A stretch of DNA of 64,000 nt from Nipponacmea schrenckii (GCA_030562195.1 CM060199.1:39762338-39826337), one strand, 5' to 3'. Positions 44,431 through 56,312 are shown, counted from the stretch's first letter. The notes: generated by a model from the sequence alone, not told the origin. Numbers and translations are program-made.

Positions 44431-46294
44431 TTGCACGACCGGTTCAAATGATGTATAGGCCTGTAATTGGTTGATTACGGAAAACTTTCTTGTTGTAACA
44501 TTACACAGATTGTCATATCCTACAACAGTCACAGAGCAGATAATATTATTTATTCCACTAACCTTTCTTTAAAATATATGTATGCAGTAATAAGCAAGAT
44601 ACATATTAAAATATTCTATAAATATTGGAAACGATGCTAATGGTCGATGATTGGAGAATATTGCTTCTATTGAAAAATAAACGCTTAATGTCTCCCGTTT
44701 TAGAGGACTTGGTGTAGTTACAGATGTTTCAATCAACGTTAGAGATCATTTTCCATTAAAGTAGGTTTTTCCTTATTTTGAAAAAAAAAGATATATTTTT
44801 CATAACACTTTTATTGACGTTATCTCTCTTTAAAATACCATCATTTAGTGTATCAAAGACTAAATGGCGTGACTTTAAATACAAAGTAACTCCCAAAGCT
44901 TCGATTAAAATTCTTACAATCTTCTAAGTACCTCGTTTCAGATTGTTCATTATGTCCATTGTTCATGATCTACCTAAATATATTGAAAAATAACACCAAC
45001 TTCACGCAATTGGACACACTAATTTCTCCAAGGGAATGATTGTTAACTCTTTTGACAGGTTTGGAATAGTGATTAAGTTGACTATTAGCTGATATCATCG
45101 ACGAAATGGCTCATTATTTACATGCACTCACTACACAGTCACTGAGCAATTCATTATCACGATATTCCTCGTTATTAATCGGGGTTATTATTACTTTATG
45201 GTTTGGATCCAGTATGAGCATGGAGAGTAGGATATCACGAACGACAGGTTAGTGGCCGTTGTCGACTCATAATGTCCGCTGTCAATCATATGCTGTAGAA
45301 AGAACATCAAGTCGTTTTGAAGCCACTGGATAAGTCAAGGCACACATTTCTGTACATGTAATTGTAACAGGTATATTAATTTTAACAATTTTTAGGTAGC
45401 TGGGAAATGAAAATTCATGTATTCTTTAGGTGGGGTTTGAAGATGTAGGAATAGAGTAAAAGGGAGATTTAGGGTACATCTTGCCTTCTAGTGCAGACCT
45501 AGTTATCAAATGTAAATAAAATGTTGTATATATAGTATTCTGATTTGGACATATCATCATAGAAGAGAGCACCCCATCAACAACGCGGTTTCAAGCACAA
45601 GGCAGCGCTAGCTTGTCCGCAGTATATCAGGAGTATTAATAGTTTCTGTTTGTATTAAAACCTATCTACATTTATATCATATACTTTCTACTTTCATTTT
45701 ACGTTTTGTATTAATGCAAGGTATGTTATTATTAATGATGACAAATGATTTGTTAGGTGACTTGCGAGGAGTTGACACAATTCTGAACTGCTATCATGTG
45801 AATCTCCGTAGTTGGCATTATTAGCCTATTTCGTGTACAGAATTTTTAAGAATGTTACTATTTTCCTGTTCATTACTGAAATCCTAGATGTCAATAACTT
45901 TTGGTTTGATTAGTAAGTTTATCTTGTGAACGAAACAAACTGAATTAGTTATTCTACAATATATTTAGAACCGATGTTCAAAAATGAATATGAATTTAAC
46001 TAAAAAAAAGTACTGTTGTGTGTCGAAAATACTGAATGCCATTCCTGACAAGGCTGTCATCTGAGTACCATCTTTTGGTGAGTCCACATACTTATTTTAT
46101 TAATTTGGTTACTTAGAAGCTGTATATTTTAATAGTCAACTATCTGAATATATTGATTGTAAATTTGATTGACCATTGACTCGATTAGATCTTTTTAATG
46201 ATATTGGCTATTCTCCGGCTGTCTCTATAATCCCTGATCTTAGTTACCTTAAACATTCAGACTCGCGTCTTCTGCGCCAAGTTATCCTTGTCGA
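44431..46294. other. AT-rich spacer
   Basis: Nothing recognised in almost 1.9 kb apart from isolated donor-like sites. Confidence 0.4.
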
Positions 46295-46410
46295 AAACAG
46301 GGGAAATTTGGAGGAAGAGGGGTGATAAAGTCGAAAGCCTGTTCCCCAATCCATTTCATTATTATATGAATAAAATATTTTTTACAATAAAAAAAAGAAA
46401 AGAAAGAAAA
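46295..46410 (+). mobile_element. retroelement 3' end (family R), copy 2
   Basis: GGGGAAATTTGGAGGAAGAGG, then GGTGATAAAG, AAAGCCTGTTCCCCAATCC, AATAAAATATTTTTTAC and an A-rich AAAAAAAAGAAAAGAAAG end. It matches 32153-32255. The minus-strand frame at 46282-46467 crosses it and is incidental. Confidence 0.65.
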
Positions 46411-46769
46411 CAATTGGGTCTCTGAGACTATCACCTCAGTCAGTGTGAAGCTCCTTTTCTCTTGCAAAAGTCAACTTAAAAATTGAAAGTTAAATTATAC
46501 GAAATGAATATTTTTCGCTTGTTTCCAACACAATCTTCTAGACAAGGGGTAATCCCTAAACAATTGCATGTTTATTCGACCTATACTTTGTAACTTTTCG
46601 ATATATTTCCGTTTTTCTGTGAGATTAAAGCTTATTTTTCGCCACGTTTGGGCTTGATATGGGTCTATATATAGGTATATTTGTCAAAGGCAATAGAAAT
46701 ACAAAACAAACATAATAACTTGGACAATAGCTTTAAAAAGGACAATTTCTATGTATTTAAGTATATTGC
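46411..46769. other. AT-rich spacer
   Basis: Possibly the left part of the MITE copy that follows; its end is not recognisable. Confidence 0.3.
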
Positions 46770-46900
46770 ATATTGACGCGTCGCCATTTTAACTTTCAAA
46801 CGCTGATAATTCTCGACACACATTGATTTGAAGTCTCATAATTGGACGTTAAACTGTTAACACTATTACTGGTTACTAAATATCTTGTTTCTGAGGCTAA
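46770..46900. mobile_element. TTAA-MITE relative, ends unclear
   Basis: CGCTGATAATTCTCGACACA, CATTGATTTGAAGTCTCATA and CTATTACTGGTTACTAAAT match the interior of 32670-33168 and 37547-37825. Terminal repeats are not identified. Confidence 0.55.
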
Positions 46901-47277
46901 GGTTTCGTTGGTTAACTGTCTGTTTAAGGTCACGTTGAGTTAATTGTAAGGCGAACAAAACAGTTATTCCATCATTCTATATAAGTATAGAAATATAATA
47001 ATATTTAAGGTGATGATATCAGATGGTAAGAATCATAAAACACGTGTGCTATATCTATAGTATTAATTACCAGGTTACGAGACATGTCTTATCAAATCTC
47101 TAATTATCGTCCTTTTTATTATCACACAACACAATGGCAATAATCCACAAAACGTGAGCCATTGTTTGGACATTACGCTGGAAAATCGTTTTTAATTTCA
47201 TTTCGATTCAAATCAACACAAAAATTATTAATCTTAAAGTACACTGTGTTCAATATCGTCATGGACGAAAGTCAGTA

Positions 47278-47615
47278 AAGAAATGAGTTTTACGTCCTAC
47301 TCTTCTGCATCTTATGCACTTGTGGAGACGGACAACACCATGTAGTATGCAATAAGAGAATTTTGCCAGGGCAGTGGAAAAAGCTTTCTCTTTTTTGCGA
47401 TTTCCAACCGCAGAGGGATCTTTAACGTGCACAGTCTGTACCATCCGAACGACTAGTCGCGTTTTCTATGTTAGTCCCTCAGACCTGCATCACTGACCAG
47501 GGCAAACCGGGCTGAAAAATCCGAAAGCTAATCTCGATCATTGCCAGATTAAAACCCTAGGCCCTCAGGTTAGGTAGCAAGCGCCTAACTTACTGAGCCA
47601 CCACTGGTCCCGTCG
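47278..47615 (-). mobile_element. SINE-A, near full-length, minus
   Basis: The most complete minus-strand SINE-A. It runs from the tail complement (GAGTTTTACGTCCTACTCTT, 47286) through AGGGATCTTTAACGTGCACA and GGGCAAACCGGGCTGAAAAA to the head complement CAAGCGCCTAACTTACTGAG then CCACCACTGGTCCCG. On the minus strand the head has TGGCTCAGTAAGTTAGG (A box side) and GGGTTTTAATCT (B box side, eroded). The frame at 47259-47444 lies inside it. Confidence 0.85.
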
Positions 47616-47987
47616 ATTGTCAGTATCGGAGAGACTACTAACACTGCCGTTACAGTCACCTCTAACTTATCACTAGTATCCTATTGAAGACAGATCGGAC
47701 GTCGGTGGAGTATTCTAAAAATTGGTAAAATTCAATATCTGTTGAAAAACATCGTTACCGCATCTTATTCTATTGAAGATGGACTGAGTGTTCGTTTATT
47801 ATTTTATGGAGTGAAACCTTTGTCTTTGCATCAAATTTATCAATTCCATTTTCAAAGTATTATTGTAGACAAACTTGCATAATCTACCAATCCCATCTTT
47901 TACAAAGTTGACCTAATTTCGACATTCAGTGACACCCTTTTCATAAGCTAATATCTAAACACAAACTCACAGTTCGAGCTTTTGGTT
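47616..47987. other. AT-rich spacer
   Basis: Nothing recognised. Confidence 0.4.
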
Positions 47988-48068
47988 AAAATCAACTGAA
48001 AATCGACCCACTTTTTGGTTTGACTATTCAGTTTGACTCACGTGGGTCGTTTTCAGTTGGTTTAGTTC
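47988..48068. repeat. inverted repeat, about 26-bp arms
   Basis: AAAATCAACTGAAAATCGAC plus CCAC on the left pairs with GTGGGTCGTTTTCAGTTGG on the right, with one bulged base, around a loop of about 30 nt. No target duplication is obvious. Confidence 0.8.
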
Positions 48069-49713
48069 TTATAAAATAACGGTTATTTCAGAAAGAAAGT
48101 TTAGCAATAAGTAAAGCACTAGACTTCATTCGACATGAGTGGCTTCGTGAGTCAATCGAGCACTGTAAACCAACAGCTAACTGCCTACCTTGTCTATGTG
48201 CACGACACGAATAATTCTATTGAAACTGTTAACTCAACACACTTCTTTATCAGCAGACCAAAACACATAAGAGAACTTATGTACATGTAATTGATTATTA
48301 TAGAAGATGGTAAAATAAAAAAAAAATCGACGAAGCATTTGCGAATGTTTTACGAGACCTTGGGGAACGGAATTCATACTTTAAAACTTAAGATCAAGGT
48401 ATCTCCGATAACGTGTATTACATGTTAGATATAACTTGGGAAGTTTTGATAGCTATTTTAAGTTGTAAAACAACATTAAGAAAAAAAGCATATTAAAAAC
48501 GCAGAAAATTAATACACCGTCTGTTTTGGGTCGTTAAGATATTTTTTTTTTAATAGCAAAAACATGCCGAAGTAACAGAAAACCAATTTTATGATGGTTT
48601 TGCTGCCTTGATCAAGTTTTACAAGCAAGACTGAGAATTAATGGGCTACTAGCTCGATAATAAACAGATGAATTAATCATGAAATTAACTAAAAAACTCA
48701 TCAATATTTATATTAAACGTGATGATATGAATTCAGAATTAGGCCTATCTGTTAATTACATAATGTTCTTCTATCTATCAAGTATGACGATTATTTAGTA
48801 CGATATTTACAGACGCGATAATGAAACGTTGATATTAATACAACTATCAAAGAAGTTATGTACATGTACATGACGAAAATCACCCAAAATACAAGAACAT
48901 ATGGCTACCGAGAAATCAATTTGAATTATAGCATGTTTAGAACTATCACAGGTTACTTATTCTTCAAAACTTAACTTGAATAAAATCTAGTTGATTGGAA
49001 CACTTAAATCATCTTAAGTTACCTTTCACAAAAAGGCCCTAGGGGAATTTTTGTTTAAAAACTTAACTGAAGTTTCAGTCAACTTATCATTAAAATTGTG
49101 TTTTATCATCCAATCAGATTACTGTTTTTCTTAATGAGAAAAAAACTGGAAATTAAACGAAGTTTTACGTTTTTCTTTTCAGCACCTGAATTGGCCAATG
49201 AAGACTGTACGACTCAATGACAATGCTCAACTTGCGCGGCTTTACTAAAATTGATAATTTGTAATAAATACGCTATACATCAACGCTCCCGAGAAATAAT
49301 TTATAATCCTTCTTAAACTAAACTGTTCCATGAGTCAAGACTAATATCGTACAACAACTTTTGATAAACAACAGCGACAACAGGATTTTAAATAATTTAA
49401 AAAGCTGAAGAAAAGAAAATCAGTTAGATCATCTACTAGATATGAAGAATCCGTATGTTTTTAGATTGGGCTATAGAAAACTGATATTTCAACAATACCC
49501 CGTTAAGTAGAATATAGGACCCAAGACAGTAATAAAGTATTGAAATATTTATCAATGATATGATAAGAAACACATCATAATAAATTTTCTAGACTTTTTA
49601 TTCACCATAAAACATGTCCGAATCCTCGGAGAAATGTTATCTATTATTTTTGTTGAAGACAAATGAGGCAATTTTCTTGTTTTTCAATAGTACTCATGAC
49701 TCCAATGAAATGA
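48069..49713. other. AT-rich spacer
   Basis: No gene, array or element is recognised. Confidence 0.4.
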
Positions 49714-50125
49714 AAATTAATGGAGTTTTACGTCCATAATGGCTAATGAAGACGGCCAACGCCACAACAGGTGCTATGCAATTTTTGTAGGAGAGCGGCA
49801 TTAGCCTACTCATTTTTGCGATTTTCAACTGTCGAGGGATTTTTAACGTGCACAGTCTGTAACATGGCTTCGGTTTCTTGTTCCATCCGAACGACTACAC
49901 GCTTTTTCCATGTCAGTCGCCTACTACTGAATCAAACCTGGAAAACTGTTACATTGAAATCACAGATTTCGAATATCAAATTTGAAACTGTCAACTTTAT
50001 TCATCTGAGCAGAGAGCAGTGTCGAACGAGTGTGCACTGAATCTCATCTGAGCAAGTTACCATTTGCCTTCCCCAGTTTTTGACGACTCACGCTATTAAT
50101 GAGCGACCGGGCTGAAGTTTATGAA
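49714..50125 (-). mobile_element. SINE-A, minus, interrupted
   Basis: Tail complement GGAGTTTTACGTCCATAATG (49723), then GGCTAATGAAGACGGCCAAC, CTGTCGAGGGATTTTTAACG and ACGACTACACGC up to about 49925. The family sequence resumes as GCGACCGGGCTGAAG at about 50101. About 175 bp between these points is foreign to the family, so the copy seems to carry an insertion. The frame at 49771-50040 is incidental. Confidence 0.7.
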
Positions 50126-50763
50126 GGTACTTTCTCGACATGTATCAAATTTATATCGATATTATGTCTGTATGTAACAACATCTTTACAGACCGTATAT
50201 TAAAGTGAAATACAGCGAATCTGTAAAGATTAGCATAACTATGATAAATATAAGCCCATTTCAACACTTCTCAACCCGACGTCCACGACTAATAACCAGA
50301 GACAGGATCAGACTAGACTGTACTATTGGGCCTAATTATTTGACTGATAAAATGTCATTTATTTATTGAGATGTTCTGTGGGTCAATATATTGATAACGT
50401 CATTCATCATTCACGTCTTCAGACTAACGTCTATGTTAATACTGTCATTATTAGGCCAATACCATCCGTGACTACGTCATGACGGGTCTTTAATTGATAT
50501 TGACAATGTCCAGTATACAGTCTATTCAGCACCTTGTCACTGATTAGACAGCCTTTCATTTACTGAGATTTCAAGCCGGAAATGTTGACCGAAACGTCTT
50601 ATTTAAGCCTTAACGCAAACGAAAAAAGAATTATTACCGAACAACTATTCGAATCTGTTGATTCAATTTATAACGTAACTACTGAGCAAGGATGACACTG
50701 CTTCGAAATTTGGGGATCATTTACTAATAGAGCGAGGAAATGTTTTTTTTTTATTAAGTACAG
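50126..50763. other. AT-rich spacer
   Basis: A CCGAAACGTC core lies at about 50589. Nothing else is recognised. Confidence 0.4.
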
Positions 50764-50927
50764 AAATCCTTCGGTTCAGAGAGAGAGAAGCTGATGCGGA
50801 AGGAGGGATGGTTGTTGTGCCAAAATGTTACGAATGTCACTCAATAGAATGGGAGAGAGGATATCTATGGATCCTCCACGCTTTCGTTAAAAGCTTTATT
50901 AATTCAGATGAAAGGTGGTTAGCATAA
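50764..50927 (+). CDS. candidate terminal exon, unknown product
   Basis: A very good acceptor (11 T residues, then ATTAAGTACAG) is followed by two nucleotides and 53 codons to a TAA. The translation includes RFREREADAEGGMVVVPK and CYECHSIEWERGYLWILHAF, polar at first and then aromatic. No polyadenylation hexamer follows closely. A further open stretch (51091-51300, with GSLNWKRINGTLLSEG) follows another AG but is in a separate frame. Family not recognised. Confidence 0.35.
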
Positions 50928-51562
50928 AAAATAATAATGGTACCCTGTGGACACCCCTAAATTGATAAAACCTGCACTCTGACCCCTGCTGGTCTAAGAA
51001 TATAAAAAATAGCAGGTGACCGAATTGAACTGAATCTGAAACAATCTGAGATATTATCTCTTTCCTGTTGGTTACCTCAAACATATTAACTCTCAAATCA
51101 TCTAATCAAATCACAGCAATATTATTGCATGGATGCATCGGGATCATTGAACTGGAAACGAATCAATGGGACCCTGTTGTCCGAAGGCATCCTGTGTAAT
51201 TATTTGGTTCTGAATAGCAAAATTAGATTCATTATACGTTATAGTAGAAATGATCCGATTACCACTGGTAAAAATAGGTTCTTTCTGCTTAAGCGTGGGT
51301 AGCTATTACATTTGGATACTGATAACACAAATCACGAGGTTCACTAATGGAATATTATATTATTGACTCGACGGAAGAAACGTTTTACTGAAACCTAGTT
51401 ACATGTATACTGAAACACTGGTTTAGCATGCTATATAGACAGCTAGAATTTCATAACCTTTTTCAATACCAATTGTCCCTAACATATGAATTTCTTTGGA
51501 ATAACCTTTATACTTGAGTGTCATTTAGTAATTGTGGATAACAATTACTTTATTAAATAACT
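50928..51562. other. spacer with open stretch
   Basis: A plus-strand frame is open from about 51094 to the TAG at 51301, after acceptor-like AATCAAATCACAG. It is possible exon material, but length and composition do not exclude chance. Confidence 0.3.
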
Positions 51563-52100
51563 TGCAAGGTTTCGAAAACGGTATTTCCGTCTTTATCAAG
51601 CAATGATTCCTTGCGATGTTTCGACGAGGACACTCTTTTTCGATAAAGACGTGAGTAACCATGTCGAAGCTCTACAAGCAATCATTGCTTTATAAAGACA
51701 GGATTACCCTCGTGGAAACGTCTCAAGCAATCATTGCTTGATAAAGACAGGGGTACCCTTGTCTGAACGTCGCAAGCAATCATTGCTTGATAAAGACGGG
51801 AGTAGCCTCGTCGAAACGTCACAAGCAATCATTGCTTGATAAAGATGGGGGTACCCTTGTCGAAACGTCACAAGCAATTATTGCTTGATAAAGACGGGAG
51901 TACCCTCGTCGAAACGTCACAAGCAATCATTGCTTGATAAAGACGGGAGTACCCTCGTCGAAACGTCACAAGCAATCATTGCTTGATAAAGATGGGGGTA
52001 CCCTTGTCGAAACATTGCAAGCAATCATTGCATGATAGAGACGGCGGTAGTGTTGTCGAAACGTCACAAGCAATCATTGCTTGATAAATATGGGTGTTAT
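51563..52100 (+). repeat. 49-bp array of paired hairpins
   Basis: About ten 49-bp units. Each holds two dyads: CAAGCAAT-C-ATTGCTTG, and GACGGGAGTACCCTCGTC, which can fold as GACG..CGTC around GGGTACCC. Then comes GAAACGTC. The first one or two units (about 51570-51640) are inverted (TTTCGACGAGG, CTTTATCAAGCAATGATTCC), so the array switches orientation near its left end. Single related motifs lie at 40632-40666 and 50589. It is non-coding. Confidence 0.9.
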
Positions 52101-52234
52101 ATAATCGTTATATAGACCTAATACCCTTTTCGGAACGTTGCTAGTTATTTAATAAAGTATTTGTTGTTCATAATTGTGGTCAGATATATCATCTATAGGT
52201 TTAGGTGGGTTGAACCAGATCGACTAATTTTTGC

Positions 52235-52550
52235 TGAAAATTGAAAGAAAGAAAAAAACAACAATATTTTACAAGGATGAAAACTTTGGTTCACAAGTCC
52301 GCCGTGACAGGGATCCTTTCTTCCGGCTGGTCCTTCATCAAACCTCTTGGCATTACTCTTACCCGGATTATCGGAACCCATTTACAGCTTGGTGGACTGG
52401 AATTGTGAGTGAAGATGAATTATTCAAGATTATCGGACTTTCACACTGCAGTTGAGATTAGAACTCACGTCCGACATTTTCAATGTATCCAAGCAAATGA
52501 CGTTTGACGTAAAGAACCAACACTCTCAAACTATTCTCTGCTGGAAACTA
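52235..52550 (-). mobile_element. SINE-B, near full-length, minus
   Basis: From the left: GAAAGAAAAAAACAACAATA (3' tail complement), CACAAGTCCGCCGTGACAGG, GGCATTACTCTTACCCGGAT, CATTTACAGCTTGGTGGACT, GAGATTAGAACTCACGTCCG (B-box side) and AAGAACCAACACTCTCAAAC (A-box side, eroded). Read on the minus strand it is a tRNA-like head followed by a body. Frames at 52193-52455 are incidental. Confidence 0.8.
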
Positions 52551-53384
52551 GTCGATTGTTTTGACTTAATTAAGACAAACTTTAATTCTTAAATTAATAG
52601 TTAATAATTAAGTATTGGTTTGGTTATAATTTTGGATAAATGAAAAATTTGACTTTTCGACAACGGTTTCTATACCAACTGAAATATATTCCCCTCTATC
52701 TTATTATTGATGAAATATATTGATAAATGAACTAACAGATAGAAATCAGTCAAGGGAAATAATCCTTCTTCCAAAGCTCATTTTTTACTCACATAATTTT
52801 GCTTTTTCTCGATGATTTGTAAGTCCATTTTGTTTTATTTCCGCACTTTTTGAATAAAAAATTGTCAAAGCATTCAGTCATAAGATATTTATTTCGAAAT
52901 CGAAATCTTTTAATATGTTGATAATTCCGTAAGGGATACCTGTTTCAATACAGTTGAACAGCCAAAATAAATTGATTTTATTGTAAACTAACCATGCGTC
53001 AGAAGTCCTCTTAATCCCGTGATGGATGTTTGTCAACAATGCTGAACAGTCTTAATGAATATATTCAATTGTAGACTATCCAAGCGTCATACTTATTGAC
53101 CATTCAATCCGTTAATTTAGATATATCAAAACGTTTTTTCTATATTCTGCTCCTCGTGATTCAGTCCACCTATAGGTCCGTAATAGGGCAGGCCGCCTTA
53201 ACTTTGACCAAGAGCAGATAATCCATAATTTGTCTAAAGGTTTTAAACTAACGTTATATTGATTGACGTGTTGATGAGGAATCTGGGGTTTTATTTCCTC
53301 CCATAAACAATCTATTACCACGACCTGCGATTCTGCTATAGATAACTTTCTACATCCATCATTGCATCACAGGGATAAGATGTG
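52551..53384. other. AT-rich spacer
   Basis: A 69-codon minus-strand frame at 53112-53321 has no supporting signals. Confidence 0.35.
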
Positions 53385-53535
53385 CCGACAGAAAGAAAAA
53401 AAGAAACAAACTTTATTTTACAAGGATAACAACTTTGGTTCACAAGTCCGCCTGCTGGTCCTTGGCCAAACGTCTTGGCATTGATCTTTCCCGGATTATC
53501 CGTACCCATTTACAACTGGGTGGACTGGAGAGTAA
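53385..53535 (-). mobile_element. SINE-B, internally deleted
   Basis: AAAAGAAACAAACTTTATTT, GTTCACAAGTCCGCC joined directly to TGCTGGTCCTTGGCC, then GATCTTTCCCGGATTATCCG and CATTTACAACTGGGTGGAC. About 20 bp of the body and the whole head are missing. Confidence 0.75.
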
Positions 53536-53687
53536 CTATATATAGCTTGCCAATCTTTTAACAACTCCGGTTTCTATTATAAGACATTGAACAAAATGTT
53601 TAATATATATACCCTATATAATAACAGACATTGTATTACTAAGTACCTATAGCTTTTCGTCGAAGTAATCTTATGCTTTTCCTACCA

Positions 53688-54077
53688 AACGCCGGCCCCT
53701 CCGACCATATACTCAAACAACCAAATGCAAGGCCTCCACGACCTTACACTCATAAAACCAAACGCTGACCTCTCCGACATCACATTCAAACAACCAAACG
53801 CGACGTCCACGACCTCATCCTCAAACAAACAAACGCCGACCTCTCCGACCTTAAACTCATACAACCAAACGCCCACCACTCCGATCTTACACTCATACAA
53901 CCAAACGCTGACCTCTCCGACCTTACACCCATACAACCAAACGCTGACCTCTCCGACCTTACACCCATACAACCAAACGCTCACCTCTCCGACCTTACAC
54001 CCATACAACCAAACGCTCACCTCTCCGACCTTACACCCATACAACCAAACGCTCACCTCTCCGACCTCACACTAAAA
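53688..54077. repeat. 36-bp minisatellite, open on both strands
   Basis: About eleven copies of a 36-bp unit containing CCAAACGCTCACCTCTCCGA and CCTTACACCCATACAA. The last four are nearly identical and the left ones diverged, so growth was at the right end. The period is a multiple of three, which keeps frames of 116-124 codons open on both strands (12-residue repeats such as NQTLTSPTLHPY). Because both strands are open and variants are not synonymous, I treat it as non-coding. Confidence 0.92.
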
Positions 54078-54574
54078 TATGAAAAAAGATAAACAAGATC
54101 AATAAAGATAATAATGAAATAAACCCCATACTAAATTTTGGGGAATTTTTTTCATTACCCACACACAATTATACGAAGCCTTGTCGAACACTCGGAGCCA
54201 AATATAAAGCAGTGCGGAATGGAAGCCTGTATCCGACCAATTTCCACTATCACCATTAAATACGATTATGAATTACCGTAAATTTAGTTTAATCAAATGC
54301 TGTATATAATATCTAATGACGTTTCCTTGGAATTGCATCTATCAGAATGAAGCGTTTTTACATAACAATTAGCTACAATCTGCAAGTCTAATGCTGGCAA
54401 AGACTGAATGGTGAATGAGCTGTTTTAATTGATCTAATTTCAGAGCAAGTTATTATTCCATGCATTTTATGGAATATATGTAAATATATATTTATTATTT
54501 CCACACCACTGATATTATTTTATTGGGGGCTTGATTTAGACGGATCTTTTTTTCTGAGCTTATGTTTTGAAAGA
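54078..54574. other. AT-rich spacer
   Basis: Nothing recognised. Confidence 0.4.
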
Positions 54575-54835
54575 AAAAGAAAGAAGCAACTATATTATAC
54601 AAGTATAACAACTTTGGTTCACAAGTCCGTCGTGACAGGGATCTTTTCTAACAGCTGGTCCTTGGCCAAACCTCTTGGCATTGATCTTTCCAGGATTATC
54701 CGTACCCATTTACAGCTAGGTGGACTGGAATTATCAGTGAAGATGACTTATTCAAGGTCATCATACTTCTACACACCGTTCGAAATTAGAACTCACATCC
54801 GACAGATATCTTCACTCAATCCGGGTTCCGTCAAA
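54575..54835 (-). mobile_element. SINE-B, head eroded
   Basis: GAAAAAGAAAGAAGCAACTA, GTTCACAAGTCCGTCGTGAC, CAAACCTCTTGGCATTGATC, GAAGATGACTTATTCAAGGT and AAATTAGAACTCACATCCG. The A-box end is lost. The frame at 54614-54841 lies inside it. Confidence 0.8.
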
Positions 54836-55361
54836 GCATAAACATTTAAAAAGTGTAACGTTTTTTGCCCTTCAAAATAACTTGTCACGATTATGTTTTG
54901 ATATGAGAATTTGTATCAATTCTAAGGATATTTCTTGAGTTTTTAATAATACTAGCTAACAGTAAAATGGTTTGTGCAACCACATTTCAACCTGTCGTAC
55001 ATTATTATCAGCCTGTGAGAACTTTAGTCTAAGTGAATGTAGCATTTAAAATTGTCTTGTATAGATTGTATTCATAACTTCTTGTGTCAAATTTCACTTC
55101 AATTATATACATTTTGATGATTATCACGCAGCGCCATTTAACTAGATTGTATCCCGTCCCACGTGATCAACAACAACTCAAGGTTAATAAGACTTTATGT
55201 AGAGAACCATGACATGACTTCAAAGGTGTTTACAGGGTAGTAGTCGGAAGACAGAGAGGCCAGGTTAACTTGCTTAGTAAAACGATGCATGTGATACAAG
55301 TCGAATTTAAAATTTCCGTAACTCCAGTAGGCCTATAGCCAAAATACGATCACGGTGGGCC
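54836..55361. other. AT-rich spacer
   Basis: Nothing recognised. Confidence 0.4.
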
Positions 55362-55634
55362 GTGTGTTTGTGGACGTGCCGACGGACATGGGTAACGCGA
55401 ATATACGCTCGCTATTTATTTGCGCGTATAACAGAAGTCGTGCAACTAAAATGTGAAAACAAACGAATTGTAAAGAATGTCAGTCGATTGTTACCACCGT
55501 TATCTAATCAATTACCAAAAAACATAAAAAAAACTATCAAATCCCTGCAGCATCGCGTAAACCTGAAAACAGTTATTGTGAAAAGGTTAACATTTTACAA
55601 TGAGAAGAATGGTGCTCCACAGGGACCTGTATAA
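55362..55634 (+). CDS. doubtful 90-codon frame
   Basis: An ATG-initiated plus-strand frame of 90 codons ends LTFYNEKNGAPQGPV. It is basic (many K and R) and slightly GC-richer at its start than its surroundings. No promoter, splice or polyadenylation signal is clear, and the family is not recognised. It lies 165 bp before the better-supported exon at 55800-55974. It may be chance, a pseudogene fragment or part of the same gene. Confidence 0.25.
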   Translation: MCLWTCRRTWVTRIYARYLFARITEVVQLKCENKRIVKNVSRLLPPLSNQLPKNIKKTIKSLQHRVNLKTVIVKRLTFYNEKNGAPQGPV

Positions 55635-55799
55635 TAATACGTAAACATTAAACAATGTGTCAGTTTGTGTCATTTTATTGCTTGCCTCTTTAATAATACA
55701 TGAATTGCATTCAATACGTAATATTATTATAGAAGTCATTACAAGATTAAACTGTTGATAAAGTTAACTCTTTTGTTGTTTTCTGTTTTCTTGGTTTAG

Positions 55800-55974
55800 C
55801 CAAGATAATTATATTTGTGTCTACATAATGAAGACGTGTATAATGGAGAAACGTTCACATTTGTATTTCTTAAAGTGCATTCGATTGTCGAGGCATCTTA
55901 CTCGAGGGAATCGTTCTAAGCAACCCAAGAGAAAGTGCAAAATATGTTTGTTAATAAGATACTCGCAGAGCAGT
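55800..55974 (+). CDS. candidate exon with a basic, Cys-containing end
   Basis: The best plus-strand candidate. A long pyrimidine tract and AG (TTTTGTTGTTTTCTG ... GGTTTAG) precede 175 nt open in one frame: one nucleotide plus 58 codons. The exon ends at a consensus donor (CAGT|GTGAGTATG). It includes IRLSRHLTRGNRSKQPKRKC then KICLLIRYSQSS. A basic stretch leading into CxxC recalls the entry to the C-terminal cysteine-rich domain of piggyBac transposases, but the later cysteines are absent from this exon, so this is only a suggestion. Start phase needs two nucleotides from the previous exon; it ends in phase 0. Confidence 0.4.
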
Positions 55975-56312
55975 GTGAGTATGAACTATGAAGAAACTAC
56001 CCAGAAAAACTTGCGTATTTAAAAACTAAAGATACTTTGAAAGAATTGTAAAGAGGTTTTTGAAATCTTTTTTCCTGGACACTGATAGCATTAAACTTAC
56101 CGTTCCAATTTTCAATCAGACGCCTGTGGTTCCACTAAAGTTGCATTTGATAAAGTCACTAATCGCACATTATGCTTGGATCACATAAGGTCTTCCTGAT
56201 TAGTGACGTCAACAACACTTAGTGTTAGTGGAATTGCAGGAATCAAAGACGCCTGACTTGAAAATCTGAAAGTTGTTGATTAATTTGAATAAAGTAAATT
56301 TTTATTTCTTAC

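Noticed and set aside
47259..47444. 61-codon minus-strand gene (similar frames at 18113, 49771 and 3424)
   Set aside because: All lie within SINE-A copies.
53682..54075. Open frames of 116-124 codons on both strands
   Set aside because: Same artefact with a 36-bp unit.
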